Source: Klebsormidium nitens (Eukaryota; Streptophyta; Klebsormidiophyceae; Klebsormidiales; Klebsormidiaceae). From it: 64,000 nucleotides of DNA. Positions 10,425 through 24,076 of the stretch are shown here, piece after piece. The notes beneath the pieces were generated by a model, which was not told the DNA's origin, did not search any database, and saw only the letters and a list, made by a program, of their open reading frames with translations. Both the position numbers and the translations under genes were made by a program. Within the stretch, counting starts at the first letter, position 1. Each line of letters starts with the position of its first letter. The stretch lies in NCBI GenBank assembly GCA_000708835.1, contig DF237078.1:117143-181142 (forward strand), in the 5' to 3' direction.

Positions 10425-13424
10425 ATAAAGCATTATTGAGCATTTACCGTTTTTGTCTCAAGACTCGCTCGCACAACAGCTCTAACCCTATGCCGCCAGC
10501 ATGAGGTCTAGCTGGACCGAGGCTGGACCCTGCCATCACTATTTGCTTGAACTTCTTTCCTCCGTGGTAACAACAAGGCAACTTCAACCTGTCACCTTGT
10601 CGGAAGTTGGTTGGGCCTAATGTTGTATTGTTAGTGAGAGAGGGGATCTGCAAGGCAGAAACATGTGCCGAAGCAACACAGCTTTCCCGAAGCCCACATA
10701 CACATATACGTGCTGAGAAGCCTATGGTCGCCTTTGACTATCATCATGGTGTAGTAAACATTTCAAACTAGAGGGGCAGACCATCATCTCGTACATACTC
10801 CGTGTTCGGCTTGGCAGCTCACAATCAGGAGCATGCTACTTGTTTGTCACGCTAGTTGGATGAAGGAAATCATTGAACACGACTAGATGGTGCATTTCGA
10901 CAGTCTTATTATCGAACGCCATCCAAACAAAAAGCTCACATGCGTCAATGATCGCCATAAGAAGAAATGCACATATGCCGACATGTTTTTTGGTTTTTGC
11001 TTATTGATCTGCCTTTGACGGAACCTGCAAACGAAGATGTTGATGTCAAAGCAGCAACAAGATTCTGGCGGGTGGAAGGCAAGTAAACCTATTGCAACCA
11101 CCATCGTTGTCTTCTAAGAGAAGCAGTTGGGCTAAGAGTGGAAGAATTCCTTCAGATCTACTACTCGTCTTGACAAAAGTAGGCAGACACGAATGTGCAA
11201 AAGCGTCATTCGGATTTCGTGAAAATTTGGTAGGCAGTACCTTGTCAGTATGTGAATGCCCATCGTCGTGGTTTGCAGAATGACCATGGGCGTGATGATC
11301 CCACGGGTGCCGCAGTCCCTGCATGTGCAGCCATGTAATCCACTATTAAGCTCTATTCAGAGATCCGATTATGTGACAGACAAATGGAGCTGATCATGAG
11401 GGCCAGGCAAGTTTCCACCTATACCAAAACAAGCAAACAGTACAAGTCTCAAATAGGAGTAACAGATACTTACTAGAAAGACAGCCCCGTCCTCCTTGGC
11501 TCTGTATAGGATCCAAAACCTGCAGCAGAGAGAGAGCAAGAATGAAACGAATAATATACGCACAGCCCAAAGACTTGTGCAGGGGCCAGGCCCCTCTACT
11601 CTCAAGGAAGGTTCTTGCTGGCTTCGCAGTTTCTCGTAAGCTCTCCTTACTGTCATAAGTGTTTCCTTCCTCAAGCAATGGACTCTGCAAAGGAGCAAAA
11701 GACTTCAAAACACGCTGGACAACTCTTATGCCCCAATGCGCCGCAAAAATGGCTGGCCACTTGAACGAGCAGGATCCCTTGACAAATCCCAGGTTTTACA
11801 CATGGACACCGAGGCCCCGAAATCTTGATGAACCGAGCTCTTATAGTTTCTTGCACCACTGACAACAACCTGGTTGCTCCTCCTGGTTGCGTTAAGAGGC
11901 CATTTGCATCAGCTACCATGGGCAACCAACAGGTTGCTGCCCAATCCTACCGTGAAAAGGGGTGCACATTTACAAGATTGGAGCTCAAAATCTAAAGAGA
12001 TTCCTGGCTTCAAATCCAGAATGCAATGCAATCTCCGATGCTTAAGTGCGGGCAGCTTTTGCAAAGACAGATGATTAGCGCAAGGGCAAGCAAGCCAATT
12101 CCACATGAAATTGCATCGAGTTGCTCGTCCACAAATCAGCCAAAGTACAAACTTTCACTGCGGGCCATGCACGGAATGTTGGAGGCAAGTGAGTTTCGAG
12201 TACAATTATGAATAGCTAAATCAAGAGCGCAACGCAGTGCCTAGCGCTGCAGGTGCTTCTATCGATATTCTGAGGCACAACACGCTTGCATCCTGGCAGA
12301 CGACCCGAGCACACAATGCGATTGAGGCGTTCAAAGACATTACATCAGATCAAGGAAGACCCCAATAGAGAATATTGATCACCGGATGCAATACATCCAC
12401 ATACTCAGACTTTCTGGAGAATTCTGCAAATGCCTAACATCCAATTTCACCATTACTAGGGCCCGGATTCACCTAGCAAGAAGTTTCGAGCTCTTGGATG
12501 ATGCCGGCAAGCGACGTGATTGACTCCTCAGAGAGAGTTCCACTTAACAACGCTTGACAAACATACTCGGACGCAGCATGGAACTATATCAAAACAGAGC
12601 TTTGGGAAAGCCTACTAGTAAGAAGTTTGTAGACGGGTTGTATGTACCATCCAGACAAAGAGGAGAAAAACCTGGAAAAGAGTCTGAGAACCTGACAATC
12701 TGGACAACTCACCACATGAGCGCACACATTCCCTGCCCTGTCCGGACCTGCCACCGCTTTGGAGGATACAACGTGAGACCTGCATATGTGATGCCAGGCC
12801 CATGTCCCCCTGCCATTGTGCAGACCGGAATCAACTCAACTTGGCCCGTGCCCCCGCAAACTGCAAAACCCAATGCCTGAAGTTGGGCAAACAAAAGCGA
12901 CCCAGCAGCTTGCCACTCGACTTGGCTCCACTCAGCTGCTCCAGAACTATAGAATCTTATTGCATGCCCTCCACACCTTTGGCAGCAGGCGCCCTGCCGG
13001 GGTATAGACTTCAAGTTCAACTTCAAGCTCCAGTGCCAGTGGCAGTGCTGGCCTCCGTCAAGACTCAAGAGTCAGACTCAGCTCGGCTATCTAGAGCTCC
13101 TTGCGCGAGGAAGTCGGAAGCCTGGTAGCAAACCCTAATGCCCTGATGAGTACCTTCAGAACCCTAATCCAGCCCTTCCAGGAAGGCTTCCTCACACACA
13201 TACGACCTCGATTACAATGGTTCGCAAAGCGAACGCAAGTGTTACATGGGTTGTGACATGGTCACAATAGTCCTGCATGCAAGCAATCATTAAGAATCGA
13301 AACATCTCATACTACCTCTAACCCACACTAGCTTCGACTACCCCCCTCAAGAACTGTAGTAGAACGCGTTACCGGACCCGCTAACTAACCCCACGTAAAC
13401 CGGTACTCTGACACTAGCACTGAA

Positions 13425-13832
13425 GACCCGGAGCCTGTAACGGGGTGTAGGCGGCTGCGCAAAGTCATATACTAGAGGGTCCCGGTCTTGTGAAGCACGA
13501 GCTGGCCCTCCTGCTGGTAAACGTGGTCCGCCACCGCCCTGCATGAAGGTGCCTTCCACGGCAGTCGTTGCTGATGATGTCCACCGCTTGATGTTGCGCC
13601 TCTCGTCCTCGATTCCCACATGTCGTGCCGCATGCTCACCATGCTCTTCTGCACTGTCCCCGATGGCATGGATGCCCGCTGCATAAAAGATGCCATGGAC
13701 TCCACCATTTACGAATCCCCTGCCAGAATGACCTCGCCTCTCTGCAATGTATCCTCTCACGCCAGTAGATGAGCGGATATCCACCGAATGTGACCCGGAG
13801 CCTATGAGGGTTGTCTGCGGCTGCGCAAAGTC
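13425..13832. repeat. Pair of 41-42 bp direct repeats
   Basis: Bases 13425-13466 and 13792-13832 share GACCCGGAGCCT at one end and CGGCTGCGCAAAGTC at the other, with a few differences between. On the minus strand both copies encode DFAQP in one open frame (roughly 14009-13347). I do not recognise a protein family, and the frame may be chance. Confidence 0.45.
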
Positions 13833-14333
13833 TGTCAGTGTGCATTGAGGCGGAATCAACCGGCTGAGTCCCCTGCAATGGACTGAGCCCGAGAGGCTGT
13901 CTCTAAGAGCGATAGTCCCCGCCACCTCCATCATCCTGCAATCCGCTCTCCCAACCATTGCCACACACCCATCAGCCTGTTGCCAGGCTGCCACTCCCCT
14001 GGCCACCATGGCCGACCCCCAAACGCGGTGCACGAGACCGTTATCAGCTACCAAAAGTTAGGGCGCCCTAGATGCGCCCTTCAGGTGACAGAAATTCCTT
14101 GCTGCGCCTGCCCTGCTCTGATCGATTGGAAGGGGCTGTATATCCATCGCAGCAATCCAGCGACTGCAAAAGAGAAGGGAGGCTTGCAAATTCTCTGCCC
14201 TGCCAGATCGAGCCACTATCAGTCTCCGCAAGCACCTCTTCGACTTCTTCTATCGAAATTGCGCGTCCATGGCAGGCGCTCGTCGGTAGCCTCGGTCAGG
14301 GCGGGGCCATGACCGTCAAAGCCCGCTGACAGA

Positions 14334-17300
14334 ATGGCTCCCAACCGCTTCATCGACTACTTTGTGGTGTGCGGCCTGGGGCCGGAGCTGGTGTCAATCG
14401 AGGGCCAGAAGGGGTACCACGGGACCGCCGCAAAGTACCAGCCCGCGCTATTGGACCAGCTTCCTGTGAAGGATCATCCAGATGGGGGCCTGCCCCCACA
14501 GCTCCCCATGTGCTGCCTGCCTGGCGGGGTGGAGTTCTATGTGGCCGGGAGCAGCGAGACGGACTGGCCCATCCCAAAAACATATCCGGTCGTTTTGACG
14601 GGTGAGCGGGAGCGCATCTGCAGTTGTTCCCCTCATATGCTTAGTGCCAAGTCACTGCACCTTGTCCTCCTTCGTGGTCTGTGATTATTTCAAGGTGGTG
14701 TTCGATGAGATGAGCGCATTGATATGTTTCCCGATGTCTGGATGTTTTCATTACGGGCGCAGATCATGGGACTGTCTTGGAGTTGATGGATGCAGCCCCG
14801 CAGCCACACAGGTGTCCCTCCTCCTGAGTGGCATGTTTGGATAGATCAATCCAACTCAACAATCACCGAGAAGCGCTTTGCCTCTTTCATCACTTGCTGA
14901 CTCATGACCACCATGTGGGGGCGTGCAGAGGGTGACGGCACGAAGAACTACGTGAGCTGCCTCTCGTTCCGGGACCCCGTGGACGAGGACATCTCAGCAA
15001 CATACCGCATCCCCCCCAGCAGCTACTCCGACAAGGTCATCTGCATCGTCAGCCACTGGCCGTTCTTCGAGGTCTTCCGCGAGGTCCTCGAGGAGCTGCA
15101 CAAGCTCTGCTTCTCCCCCACCGGCAGCAGGTGCGCGTGTGCCCCACCCCATGGCTGGGGGGCGAAGCTTTTATTTGATCCATGCTCGGCTACAGGTTAC
15201 TCGTCCATATGCAGGTGTATAGGACTTGATTAAAGATCCCAAGGGGTCTGTAATCCAGAAGGTTGGGTAGTGTTTCGAAGCCCATCACTGCGGAGATTCG
15301 AGAAATGGCTACAGGGATGACTACAAATCTAGATGACTGCATCGGCTCTGGGTGCAAAGTTGGAAACCAAAATTCGTTTCACCATATGGCAGAGTCGTGA
15401 AGATTGATCATTCTAACTTCTTCTACTGGCTGGCCAAAACCTCTTGTAGATCTGGCGGTCAGATTGGGAAGGTAACCTTTCTCAGGAGTATTGTGGGGGA
15501 ACTGTGGGTACCATAGACTCCTCCACCCGACCTTTATGTTGCCGATTCGAAACCGCGTTGCCTACGTTTTCTCTGCTTGTCATTCACCTAACGTCAACTT
15601 TCGAGGACATCCAAAGCATTGCACTCAAAAATCTTAAGGAGATCCAAAGCATGGCACTCATAAAAGCCGAAGCCGCTGACACTTTCCCATCTTTCTTTGA
15701 CAGCAAACCCCTGTGGTCCACCATAACCGACTTGATCAGCGTCCCCCTGCCCGTGCCGGGCCAGTCCCAGGTCCTGTTTGCCGTGGAGAATTGCCTGCTC
15801 TCGGCCCAAGCGCCCCCCCGCGATGGCCTCCCGTACGCAGAGCTCTCTTTCCAGCCCCTGGTGCAATGTTTGGACATCGAGAAGTTCACGCGGGTCTTCA
15901 CGGCGGTGCTGCTGGAGAAGCGGGTCCTCCTCAGAGCCAGCAAGTGAGTTGGGAGTCTGCTTCTCCAGAAGAAAAAGTGGCGCCGTAAGCGACAGTTTAC
16001 GTTTTGCAGGGTTGGGGCAGGTCACAAAAGGAGGGAACGCAATGGGCGTTGGCAGCAGGGGGAAGGACACGACCTAGAAGTGCAGATTCCGTCGACTTTG
16101 GCAGAGGTACCGGTTCGAAGTCGAACAAAATTTCGCACGATTAAAGAAGGCCCCCTGATTCTACCGCTATCTCCCGTGTGAAACGGTGAATACAGGAACG
16201 TACAGGGGACTGGTTGTAGCTCTGCCTTCCATAAGCGATCCAGAGGGTTTTTGTACTGCAGTCGGACTCGTAATAATCCTCACTTACTCGTCAGAGGTTT
16301 CCATGGAACCGGAGCAAACTTCTCTTGATTGAGACCGGTCTGAGGCCCATCAGTAAAATATGCCCAAAATCCTTGGAAACTCCATCTCCTCTGGCAAAGT
16401 GAAACCCCAAAACATAGAATCTTCTAAATATTAAACCCGCCTTCCAGGTACTCGCTGCTGACGGTTGTGGCGGAGGCGCTGTGCCACCTGCTTTACCCAA
16501 TCAAGTGGCAGCACGTGTACATCCCGGTGCTGCCGTATGCGCTGGTCGACATCGTGGACGCGCCCACACCGTACCTCATGGGCCTGCACTCGGGGGTGCA
16601 CACCGGGGACATGCACCTCGACGGAGTCGTCGTCGTGGACCTTGACCAGAACCAGGTGCGGGGGTTGGGATTCTGGGATTTGGGAGTTCTAGGGGTTTGA
16701 ATATCTTTGCGTTTGAAACTCCAATTGGCTGACATTCGGTTGTCGGGTTGCGATTTTGGGCTTAGGCTCCGTTCCCATCTCCGGAGGTTGCCTCAAAAGA
16801 GTCGTGATACATTTGTGGCGCATGGTGCGCAGCAAAATCGTGATCGTCTAGGGCTCCCCGTCGAAAGTGTTCTTGAGTCCCGTGCATCGGAGTCTGTTGT
16901 GCGGTCTCTAGTCGCTATATGTTTCCGTTCATGCCTCACTTGCACGCTGGTGTTGCATGTTTCGCCATGCTCGTGCCCCGCTTCCGCAGCCCAAAGCATC
17001 CCGCCCCTCAACCCACTCGTCGATTCCCCTTCGATAGGGTAGTACAACCGAACACATTCCCCGGTTGCCGGAACCCGAGGGCACGGCCCTGCGGCGGGCC
17101 ATTTTGTAACTCGTACATTCCAACCTGGCATTCGTACAAACACAATCCCCATCCGTCTACTTCCCCTTTTCGTAGGTCAACACTACGGAAGATATCCCCC
17201 AATTGCCGGAACCCGAGGGCACGGCCCTGCGGCAGGCCATCCTGGAACTCGTGCACCCAAACCTGGCGGATATGGACCGGGCGCGCACGGGGGGCGGCGC

Positions 17301-20300
17301 CACTGACGGGATCAAGGCCAAGCGGCTGACGGGAAAACCCTGGTCGCGGGACCACGACCGGCGTTTCCGGTTAGGGCGCTGCGCTCCTTTGCATCTCCTA
17401 GGAGCCGGTTATCGGAGGTTGAACGGATGCTTGGAAGGGACATGATCTTCTAGCAGTCGGCATCTGTTCACCTGAAAGTATCAGAGCTTGCTCGACCCCC
17501 TGCCCCTTCGCTTTGCGTATTCTGGCTCAGCGATTTGATAGAACGCAGTAGCTGTGCCTGCCCCGTTTGGTGCAGTTTCCGATGTGCGTCAGATTCTTCC
17601 GTTTGACGGGTCCTCAAGCGGCAAGCGAGGCTTACCGCAAGCGCTCTCTTGCGTATCTGCAGCTTTGTGTTCCTCCAATTCTTTGCGTCCCTTCTGGAGA
17701 ATTACCGGGAGTACATCGACCACGACCCGGCCGCCGAGCAGCCCTTCAACAGCACGGCGTTCCTCCTCAAACGGACCAAGAATACGAAACGCCCCGCAGA
17801 GCCCATGGTAAGCCGCAAGACGATCAAGACAGTCGACATGCAGTCTCCTGGCATCTCACTCTCCACCTGCGTGCTTCGCTGAAGCACTCGCTTTCGAGAA
17901 ATACTTCTACAGTGCTTCCTTTGCGAACAGGAGCAGGGAAAATTATTATTCCGCTGTTGACCTGTTGCGGAGGGGGAAAAAGCGATGCGCGTTGGGCAGA
18001 GGTTCAACAGAAAAGATACGGGGGAACTCAAAAAGTCATTGTTTCTGTTTCCAGCGTTTGCAGCTTTCTGATTTTCTGTCCCAACTGCCGCTCCCTAAAA
18101 CTCGCCATGCTCTTCACTAAGTGTTCTCTGCTCTTGTGACACTTGTCCCCGTTCCTCGCACAGCTGTCGCAGCTGCTGGGCTCCCAAGGTTTCATCGACT
18201 TTCTGGAGCGTGGGTACGGCTCCGAGCGGGCCGGCCCCAACATGCTGGACAAGGTCATGCTGGCCGCCGAAAGCGGCACCGGCGGGGGAGACGCTCTGCT
18301 GGCTCCGCCGCGCCCCGCCCAGACGGAGATCATCACGGTGCAGTCGACAACGCACACGAAGGAGGGATCGAGTGAGTCTCTTTCGGAAACGTCATTTGTG
18401 GACTCCTTGGTTTTATTTTAGTCTTTTAGTCTGAGACAACGAGTTCGTGTCCTATGGGCTCTTTCCGACCTGGCTTGGTTGGACCGCAATCGCGTCTCTC
18501 CGTGCCTCGTGCTATTTTTGGTTCGTCCGTTTTGTTCCAAGGCACGCTCTTCTGGGTTGGTGTTTCAAAATCGCTTGGATTCGATTTTGAAAATGAGGGT
18601 CAATTATCTCAGCGCAGTCCGAAGACCTTCGATGTCAGTAGGCAAAGTGGCTTCTATGCGCCACTCAGTTGCATTTTCTGTCAATAATGAGTCAGACAAG
18701 TCAACAGACTGGCCCAATCAATGTCTCCATCTACCCCTCCTTTCGTTGTTTACAATTCGTGTCAGCCCTCTCAGCCCCTCTGTCCCGTCGCCTTACCTTA
18801 TATTCTCTCTTTTCAAGGAAGAAGCTTTGTCAAGAAGATGGATGATCTTGGTAACACATGCTCAGTAAGTCAAACACGGTGATTGGAAGTCTCTCTCCCC
18901 GCACAGAAACATTTATCCGGATGAACTTGAGTCTTGCAACGGGCAACCTGCCGAGAACCGGCTTTCTTTCAACTCCCTCCCTGACCGCACTTTTGCACCC
19001 CGCTCTGCTCGCAGGCCGCCGGGGCCGCCACAGCTACGACCGTTTTCCCGCGGCGCCGCGCTCCCGCGAGGCCGAGGAACGGCGCAAGGCCCTGCTCGCG
19101 AGCGCTATGGCCGCGCTCAACCCCCAGGCCTCCCGGTCCGCAGCGGCGGCCGGGAGCGCGCCGAACGGGGGGCCCGCGACGCAGCGGCAGCGCGAGGGCG
19201 GGCCGCCGACCGTCACGGACCACAAGTCGCCGCAGGAGAGGGCGGTAGGTTGGCCGAGCTTTGATTTGGAAGTTTGTTGTGAGAGTGTGGGTATGGAGGG
19301 TTGCTTGGAGTGCAGATTCAGGGGTTGTATTAGCGCATTGTAGCATCAGATACGCACAAACTCCTTCCTTCTCTTCAGGCATCTCGTGACTTGGATTTGT
19401 ACTCGGAATGACCAGGCTTTTTCTCTCCAGGATTTCATGGTTGTGCAAAAGTAGATCAAAGTTCCGCTTTTTGTCCCCATATCCAGGTCTCGAATACGCG
19501 TCAACCCGTTACCGCAATCATGTACTCCCTTTGTACTCCCTTTCATTATCTTGCCTCGATTCTGACCACAAAGAACTGCCTGACTTTGTCCACTCATTGT
19601 GCCAACAGATAGGGTTACCGTCTTCACCTACCCGCTACCTATCCAGGCAAAGCACACTCTCAGTTCGTTTTGAAATAGGTATATCTTCATCGAACCGCTT
19701 CCTCGCATCTCTCTTCTCCCCCGTACTACCCCACCCCCAGGCTGAGCGCAAGCTAATGACTCCATCTGCGGAGAACCTCTTGATTTACAAGTTCTTCCCT
19801 TCCCTCACATTCCTCACGTCTCCCCCCTTTCTCCAGGCGGAGCGCGAGCTGATGATCCTGGACATCCGCGTGAAGCAGCAGGTGCTGTGGCGCAAGTTCC
19901 TGGAGATGCGCGGGCCCGACCTGGCCGCCTCCACCGAGTACGGCACGCTCTTCGCGCTCATCGACTCCGACCCCGACGGCTCCGGCGGCAGCGGCCTCGT
20001 CGAGTGCATCAGGTGCGCGCTGCGGCGGACTTTATTTTCGTGGATAGTTTGTGAAACTTTGGGGCGTGCATATGAAAATTACACCTCGCAATAAGCTTCA
20101 GGTGACAAACGAAGCGTCAAGGGTAAGGCAGGGGTCCAAGCTGCATTTCAAGCTCAAACCATTCGAGCCGTCAACGATAAACGAAGTTCCGTTGGACCTG
20201 CGTTGGCGGATTTTTGAAGCCGCGAGGACTCTTAGTTCCAAGACTAAGGCTTCGAAGAGCCTGGTTTTTTAAGAGGTTGTCCGTTTGCAGAGAGTTCATT

Positions 20301-23300
20301 CTAGAGGGCGGGTCGTGCGAGCTGGATAACGACCACTTTGACCCCGTCAAGGAACTGCTGAAGACGGTCGTCAAGCGGGCGACCTCTCGGGACGACTTCC
20401 TCACAGTCCAGGTAATGCTGCGCAAGCTTGGTCGCCTACGACCGCTGGCCAGTCCACCAGATCAGTCCCCCGGTTCTAAACCTGCTGTTCTGGCTTGATA
20501 GCGCGTTCTCGAGTGGCCGCTGTTCTTGAGCAGGCACTTTTGCGGAGCAACCCTTCTTCATTCGCGTCTTCTGGGGCAGGGGTTTTCCAAACTGGTAATA
20601 AGAGAGGCTTCGAAGATTGTGGTTCACGACGTTGATTCTCAGGAACGTCTCCGTTCTCCAGTTTCTGCAAGACGGGCAGAATTCGCTTGTCTGTTCCAGT
20701 ACTGTCCTTTTCTGCTCTCGACGTTATTCCCCTGACTTCGGAAACAATCTCAGACCATGCGCGAAGAGCTCTGCTCCTCTGCCGCCGGTGCGCTAATAAG
20801 GTACTGATCCGCACCTCGTGTTGCAGTTTGCGATGGACATCTCGGCGCAGCTGTTCCGTCGCGACTCCGCCTCCGTCTGCGACTACATCCAGCGCCACAT
20901 CGGGCACCTGCCCGTATGGGAGAGCCTACTCTTCTGGGAAACCGCCTTTGCAACGGCGATGGAGCAATGCCCGGAAAAGGGTCTCGGCCGCTCGCGCGTC
21001 GCGCTGCGCCAGCTTTTAATCCTCGCGGATCACATGGTCGGGTTGAGCGTTCCGGACGCAGAAGCGTGGGCCGCACTCGAAACAATCGCGCTAAGGAACA
21101 GTGTGGGGTATATTGAGTTGGTCAAACTGCGCGGCGCGCTCGCATTGATGGAGCAGTTACGGAGCGGTTATTGGGGGCTGACCCCCGGGCAGAAGGGCGG
21201 CCTCCAGCAGCGCAGCCAGGGTTTGCTTAACCTGGACGGGAACCACAACCCGGGGGAGTCGCTCGACGCGGCGGATCACAGCCAAGGGGACCTGAGCCTC
21301 AAAGTGCAGGCGTGGGCGCGCAGCATGTTTGCAAAGGAAAAGGTGACATTAGACACGAAACCTTCCCCGGGCAAAAACAAGGCGGAGAAGCTCCTCGGGG
21401 GGGGGCTCGTGGGGCGGACCAGCGTCGAGGGGAAGCTCGGGGGGGGGGCGGCAGGGATCCCCCGGGTTCAGGATTTTGCGGGGTCACGCGGAGGCGGTAA
21501 CCGCGCTGCACGTGGGAAACCGGGAGGAAGGGGAGGACGAGGGGGATCCCGGAGTGATTGCGAGCGGGTCGGCAGATTGTACAGTGAAGCTCTGGAACCC
21601 GGAGCGGCGGGGCGAGGAGCTGCTGTGTACCATGGAGGGGCATACCAAGTGAGTGCTCGGACAGAAAAAGTGGTAAATCTCGTGTTTTCTGATGGTCATC
21701 TGCGGTTGCATGCTTGTAACTTGTGAGGCGAACGTAATCACGTTCAGACTTTGTTGTGTTACCCTTTGTTTCACAATGTTGAAATGTATCCTTTGTAGAT
21801 CTTAGCCACTTTCGCCACTCAACCCGCTGCTTTCCTGATAACCAGTCAATCTCTAGATTCAATTGTCAAGAATTGGTATATTCACGCTCTTGTCATTGCT
21901 GTCCGTTCGTGCTGACCTCAAAATCGACGTGCCTGATATGGCGCTAAAGGCGTGCTCGTTACTCGTTGCAGACTGATCCGGTGCCTGGGATCCGACCGGA
22001 TTCGGCTCATTTCGGGCGCGGACGACGCGCGCATTGTCGTGTGGGACAAGAACAGCGGCCACCTGCTGGTCGATTTCAACGACCACGAAGACAAGGTGCG
22101 GCGCAGAGTGGCTGGCGTCGGCTGCTCTATAGCATATCAACCTCTTTTCTGTTTGAAGCAGAGGGGTTTCGGTAGGGGCTTCAGTTGAGTTGAAAGCCAA
22201 TAGCGGTACACTTCCGCGAGACATCTTTTGAGCAAGACGTTTGCCTACGAGCACTGTCCGAATCTTGCAGGTGTGCCACTTAGTGCCACTTAGAAGTCCT
22301 TTGAAGACAGAAGCTTTCAAAAGACCTTTGTAGGCGGGACGTCTCAACTGGTGCAGAGAATGGCCGTCGTTGTTCTGTTTACGTTCCTTTGCTTCTGGTT
22401 CCCAGAAGCGCGTCCTTGTTCGGTATGTCAAACCGAACTTGCCAAACCCCCAAACCCGCAACCCGTCAAGCCCTTTACCGGCTGAACCCTCCGGACTCCT
22501 CTCCGCTTGGGATTGCCGATCCATAAAACCTGGTTTCCGCCCCAAATTTCTAGAACTCCAAGTCCCTAACCGGCTGACCCGCGCAATTTCCGCCGCCCAG
22601 GTGAGCTGCGTCCGGCTGGTCCAGGGGCAGCAGGCGCTGTCCGGTTCGTACGATTGCAGCGTCCGCATGTGGGACCTGCGGACGAGCAAGTGCGTAGCGC
22701 TGCTGGGCAAGCACGCGGGGCCGGTCCTGTGCCTGGACCACGACTTTGCCACGGGGCTCGTCGCGACGGGGGGGACGGACGGCGTGTGCAACCTGTGGGA
22801 CATCCGGGGGGGGAAGCTGCGGCACCGCCTCGTGGGGCACAACAACTGGATCAGGTCCGACCCTCGTTTCCTCTCGTGCTAAGTTGTATCGTCTGTAGCG
22901 CTTTTTTGATGAGTGTGTGAGTGCTTTTGACCGGACGCCGGTTCCATGCCGTTTTGAAGATTCTCGTGGCGATTTTGCCCCGATAATCTATTTAACCCTG
23001 TCACTGGCATGATCAAGCCCGCACAGGCGCCGGCGAAGCGGCTTGGATACGAAATGGAGAATTTTAACAAGTTTGAAGAGCGTTCGTACGAGGGAGATCT
23101 CCCTTCAGCCCATTCGGTCCTTGCAAGAAGGATTCGGATTCCGGTCTGAGTTTATTGCAATTGTCTTTTCCCCAGGGCGGTGCGCCTGTCCAATGACACC
23201 CTGGTGACAGGCAGCGATGACTGGACGGCCTGCGTGTGGGGCGCCGCGAGCGGGCTGTGCGGGGCAGTGCTGGCGTGTCACAGCGGGGGGGTAACTTGCG

Positions 23301-24076
23301 TGGACTTCAGTCCAAGCGGGGATGGCATCCTCACAGGTGAGCTTTGGGCTGTCCCGTGCTCTTGATATTCTTGGGGGGAACTCCTTGGACGCTGCACCTG
23401 TCTCTTTTGAGGTTTTTTGGAAGTTTGCCGATCTCCCTTCGCGAATTGGTATTGGAATGATCTTGTTGTCGTTTCGCGACGACTGGATTGCGTAAATGGG
23501 AACCAATTTCAGTCCGCCTTAGCATTCCTACGTTCGCTCTCGGCGGTCGTGTGACTGCACTTCCTTGCTCAGAAGGGCTCGGGACATGAATCAACTTCCA
23601 GCAACGTATCCTTCCTTTGATGTTGCAGATGGGATCCTTTACAAACAGGCGATTCGTACTCCGTTCTTCGAGATGCTTTTGCCCGTTTTATAGCACGCGC
23701 CATCCTCTTGCGCTCTGCAGGTTCCGTGGACAGCACCGTCCGCTTCTGGGAGCGCGAGGAGGGCACCGCCAGCATGCGCTGCGTCGAGACGGTGGGCGTG
23801 CACAACGGCCCCATCCTGGGCGTCAAGGCGAGCGAGGCCTGGATCGCCATCGGGGCTGCGGACAACTCCATGGCGCTCTTCCACCGTCCGGAGGGCGTCC
23901 GAAGCAGCGTTAAGTCGCTCCAAAAGAGCAGAATGGCGGAATACCAGCTGCTGCGGACGATGCACAAAAGTGCTGCGATGGTGCGCGCCGTCGCGTGCGA
24001 TGTGATTCGCGCGAGGGTGTGCAGCGGGGGGCGGAACGGGGTTATTCGGCTTTGGGAGCCGTCGCTTCCCGGATGA
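14334..24076 (+). CDS. SCD1: SCD1-type DENN-domain/WD40 protein (STOMATAL CYTOKINESIS DEFECTIVE 1 orthologue)
   Basis: In Arabidopsis SCD1 acts with SCD2 in clathrin-linked trafficking, cytokinesis and polar growth, and is a putative exchange factor for RabE GTPases. Exons: 14334-14601, 14929-15130, 15704-15943, 16448-16655, 17176-17369, 17663-17807, 18164-18371, 19015-19244, 19837-20012, 20291-20411, 20827-21342, 21455-21648, 21972-22095, 22601-22854, 23176-23336, 23721-24076. They sum to 3597 nt (1198 residues; Arabidopsis is close to 1190) and every phase closes. The tripartite DENN region fills about residues 1-480 (FVVCGLGPELVS at the start, then LFAVENCLLS and DAPTPYLMGLHS). A variable middle follows. 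WD40 repeats run from about 840 to the end, with VIASGSADCTVKLW, LVTGSDDWTACVW and CSGGRNGVIRLWEP. One G-rich junction (21343-21454) could instead be a frameshift. A decayed exon copy lies in intron 4. Confidence 0.95.
17023..17135 (+). pseudogene. Decayed duplicate of SCD1 exon 5 inside intron 4
   Basis: This stretch matches 17161-17273 at a constant offset of 138 bp. The match includes the exact run TTGCCGGAACCCGAGGGC and the following bases up to CTGCGG. The second copy contains the real splice acceptor and start of exon 5. The first copy, read in the same frame, hits TAA at 17107-17109 and carries other substitutions, so it cannot serve as a working exon. It is a tandem duplication of an intron-exon border followed by decay. 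Confidence 0.78.

Larger units (their letters stand above)
8073..14333. other. Long gene-poor region between malectin gene and SCD1
   Basis: More than 6 kb without a recognisable protein. Open frames are short, overlap on both strands and match no family I know. It must hold the malectin promoter (upstream of 8072) and the SCD1 promoter and 5' UTR (left of 14334). Contents I can support are a MITE-like element with target duplication at 9910-10414 and a 41-42 bp direct repeat at 13425-13466 and 13792-13832. The parts at 8500-8830, 10440-12900 and 13130-13350 show nothing specific. Confidence 0.6.

Noticed and set aside
13347-14054. 235-codon minus-strand open frame as a gene
   Set aside because: It opens with a non-ATG codon, matches no family, and its composition is consistent with chance. 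Kept only as a repeat observation.
21343-21726. Continuation of the long SCD1 frame as one uninterrupted exon
   Set aside because: After about 21342 this frame loses all WD40 similarity, while another frame from 21455 encodes the expected RILRGH and SGSADCTVKLW.
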